From: Blautia sp. OF03-15BH
GTDB taxonomy: Bacteria > Bacillota > Clostridia > Lachnospirales > Lachnospiraceae
Direction of reading: 5' to 3'
Assembly: GCF_003463065.1 (NCBI RefSeq)
Contig: NZ_QSCM01000017.1
Coordinates: forward strand, 1-59,862
Length of the DNA stretch: 59,862 bases
Below the pieces are notes generated by a model. It saw nothing but the letters and a program-made list of their open reading frames with translations, had not been told where the DNA came from and made no database searches. Position numbers and translations under genes: made by a program. Positions 59,643 to 59,862 of the stretch are shown piece by piece (the stretch's first letter is position 1; the number at the start of each line of letters is the position of its first letter).

Positions 59643-59862
59643 ATGAAGATTGAAGGGAACCAGAAAGAACTGGATGCAATGGTAGAATTTCATAAGGGAA
59701 ACCGTGTCGAGGGACTGAGACTGCAAGAAGAATTTGCAGCGGAATTTCGTAAGGAGTATAAAGACAAAGATCACTGTCCTTGCCTGAAAGCCTGTCGTTA
59801 TCACGGAAACTGTAAGGAATGTGTAGCAATCCACAGAGCGCATCAGGAACATGTTCCTAATT
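59643..59862 (+). CDS. Cysteine-rich small protein, cut by the window end
   Basis: At least 73 residues from an ATG behind GGAGGCGCTATAATAAC, with no stop before the window end. The visible end reads CPCLKACRYHGNCKECVAIHR, a probable zinc-binding cluster seen in a family of small Clostridial proteins. The function is unknown. Confidence 0.65.
   Translation, partial: MKIEGNQKELDAMVEFHKGNRVEGLRLQEEFAAEFRKEYKDKDHCPCLKACRYHGNCKECVAIHRAHQEHVPN

Noticed and set aside
1..59862. CRISPR arrays, full insertion sequences, known phage structural genes
   Set aside because: No regularly spaced repeats, transposase genes or capsid and tail genes were seen in any frame.

Overview
The window is the replication-origin region of a low-GC Firmicute, most likely a gut Lachnospiraceae (Blautia / Mediterraneibacter / Dorea type). 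Evidence: the rpmH-rnpA-yidD-yidC-jag-mnmE-mnmG-rsmG and dnaA-dnaN-yaaA-recF-gyrB-gyrA blocks diverge from a DnaA-box-rich gap; two parS sites lie next to parAB; DUF4446 and DUF3881 genes follow; and the accessory genes are typical of gut Clostridia. No species can be named from the sequence alone.

Layout. 1-341: the promoter end of an rRNA operon reading out of the window to the left (two tandem TTGACA promoters) and a tRNA-Ser(GCU). 515-11060: minus-strand genes gatD, murT, gyrA, gyrB, recF, yaaA, dnaN, dnaA. 11061-11762: oriC. 11763-26032: plus-strand genes rpmH through serS and a DUF3881 gene, interrupted by one minus-strand alpha/beta hydrolase. parAB has a parS site on its promoter and a second parS inside the end of the preceding coiled-coil gene.

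26105-49599: an integrated island. The 5' part of a tRNA-Arg(CCU) lies at its left edge (26105-26146) and a matching 3' part at its right edge (49558-49599). An intact, different tRNA-Arg(CCU) lies just inside (26378-26449). The left end keeps ParB and ParA genes of an integrative conjugative element (ICE) and then a truncated ParB; the right end keeps the C-terminal scrap of a tyrosine integrase. The conjugation genes are gone. What remains is cargo: an oxygen and sulfur stress block (two rubredoxins, hemerythrin, Bcp peroxiredoxin, YaaA, truncated rubrerythrin, superoxide reductase, two thioredoxins, thioredoxin reductase, rhodanese, CoA-persulfide reductase, a Crp/Fnr regulator), a frameshifted bile salt hydrolase, and an envelope block (small alarmone synthetase, cardiolipin synthase, PLD protein, two-component system, FUSC transporter). 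Three promoters in the stress block carry GTGATNNNATCAC centred the same distance from their -10 boxes, which points to one Crp/Fnr regulon.

49600-51200: remains of a second element (truncated ParB with a leader like the first one, GNAT acetyltransferase). About 51200-59500: an integrative mobilizable element with a tyrosine integrase, XRE regulator, excisionase, MobC-like protein, oriT, MobA/MobL relaxase, two genes overprinted on the relaxase 3' end, and MarR plus MATE efflux cargo, bounded by related AAGGGAAATA-type repeats. The window ends inside a small cysteine-rich protein gene.
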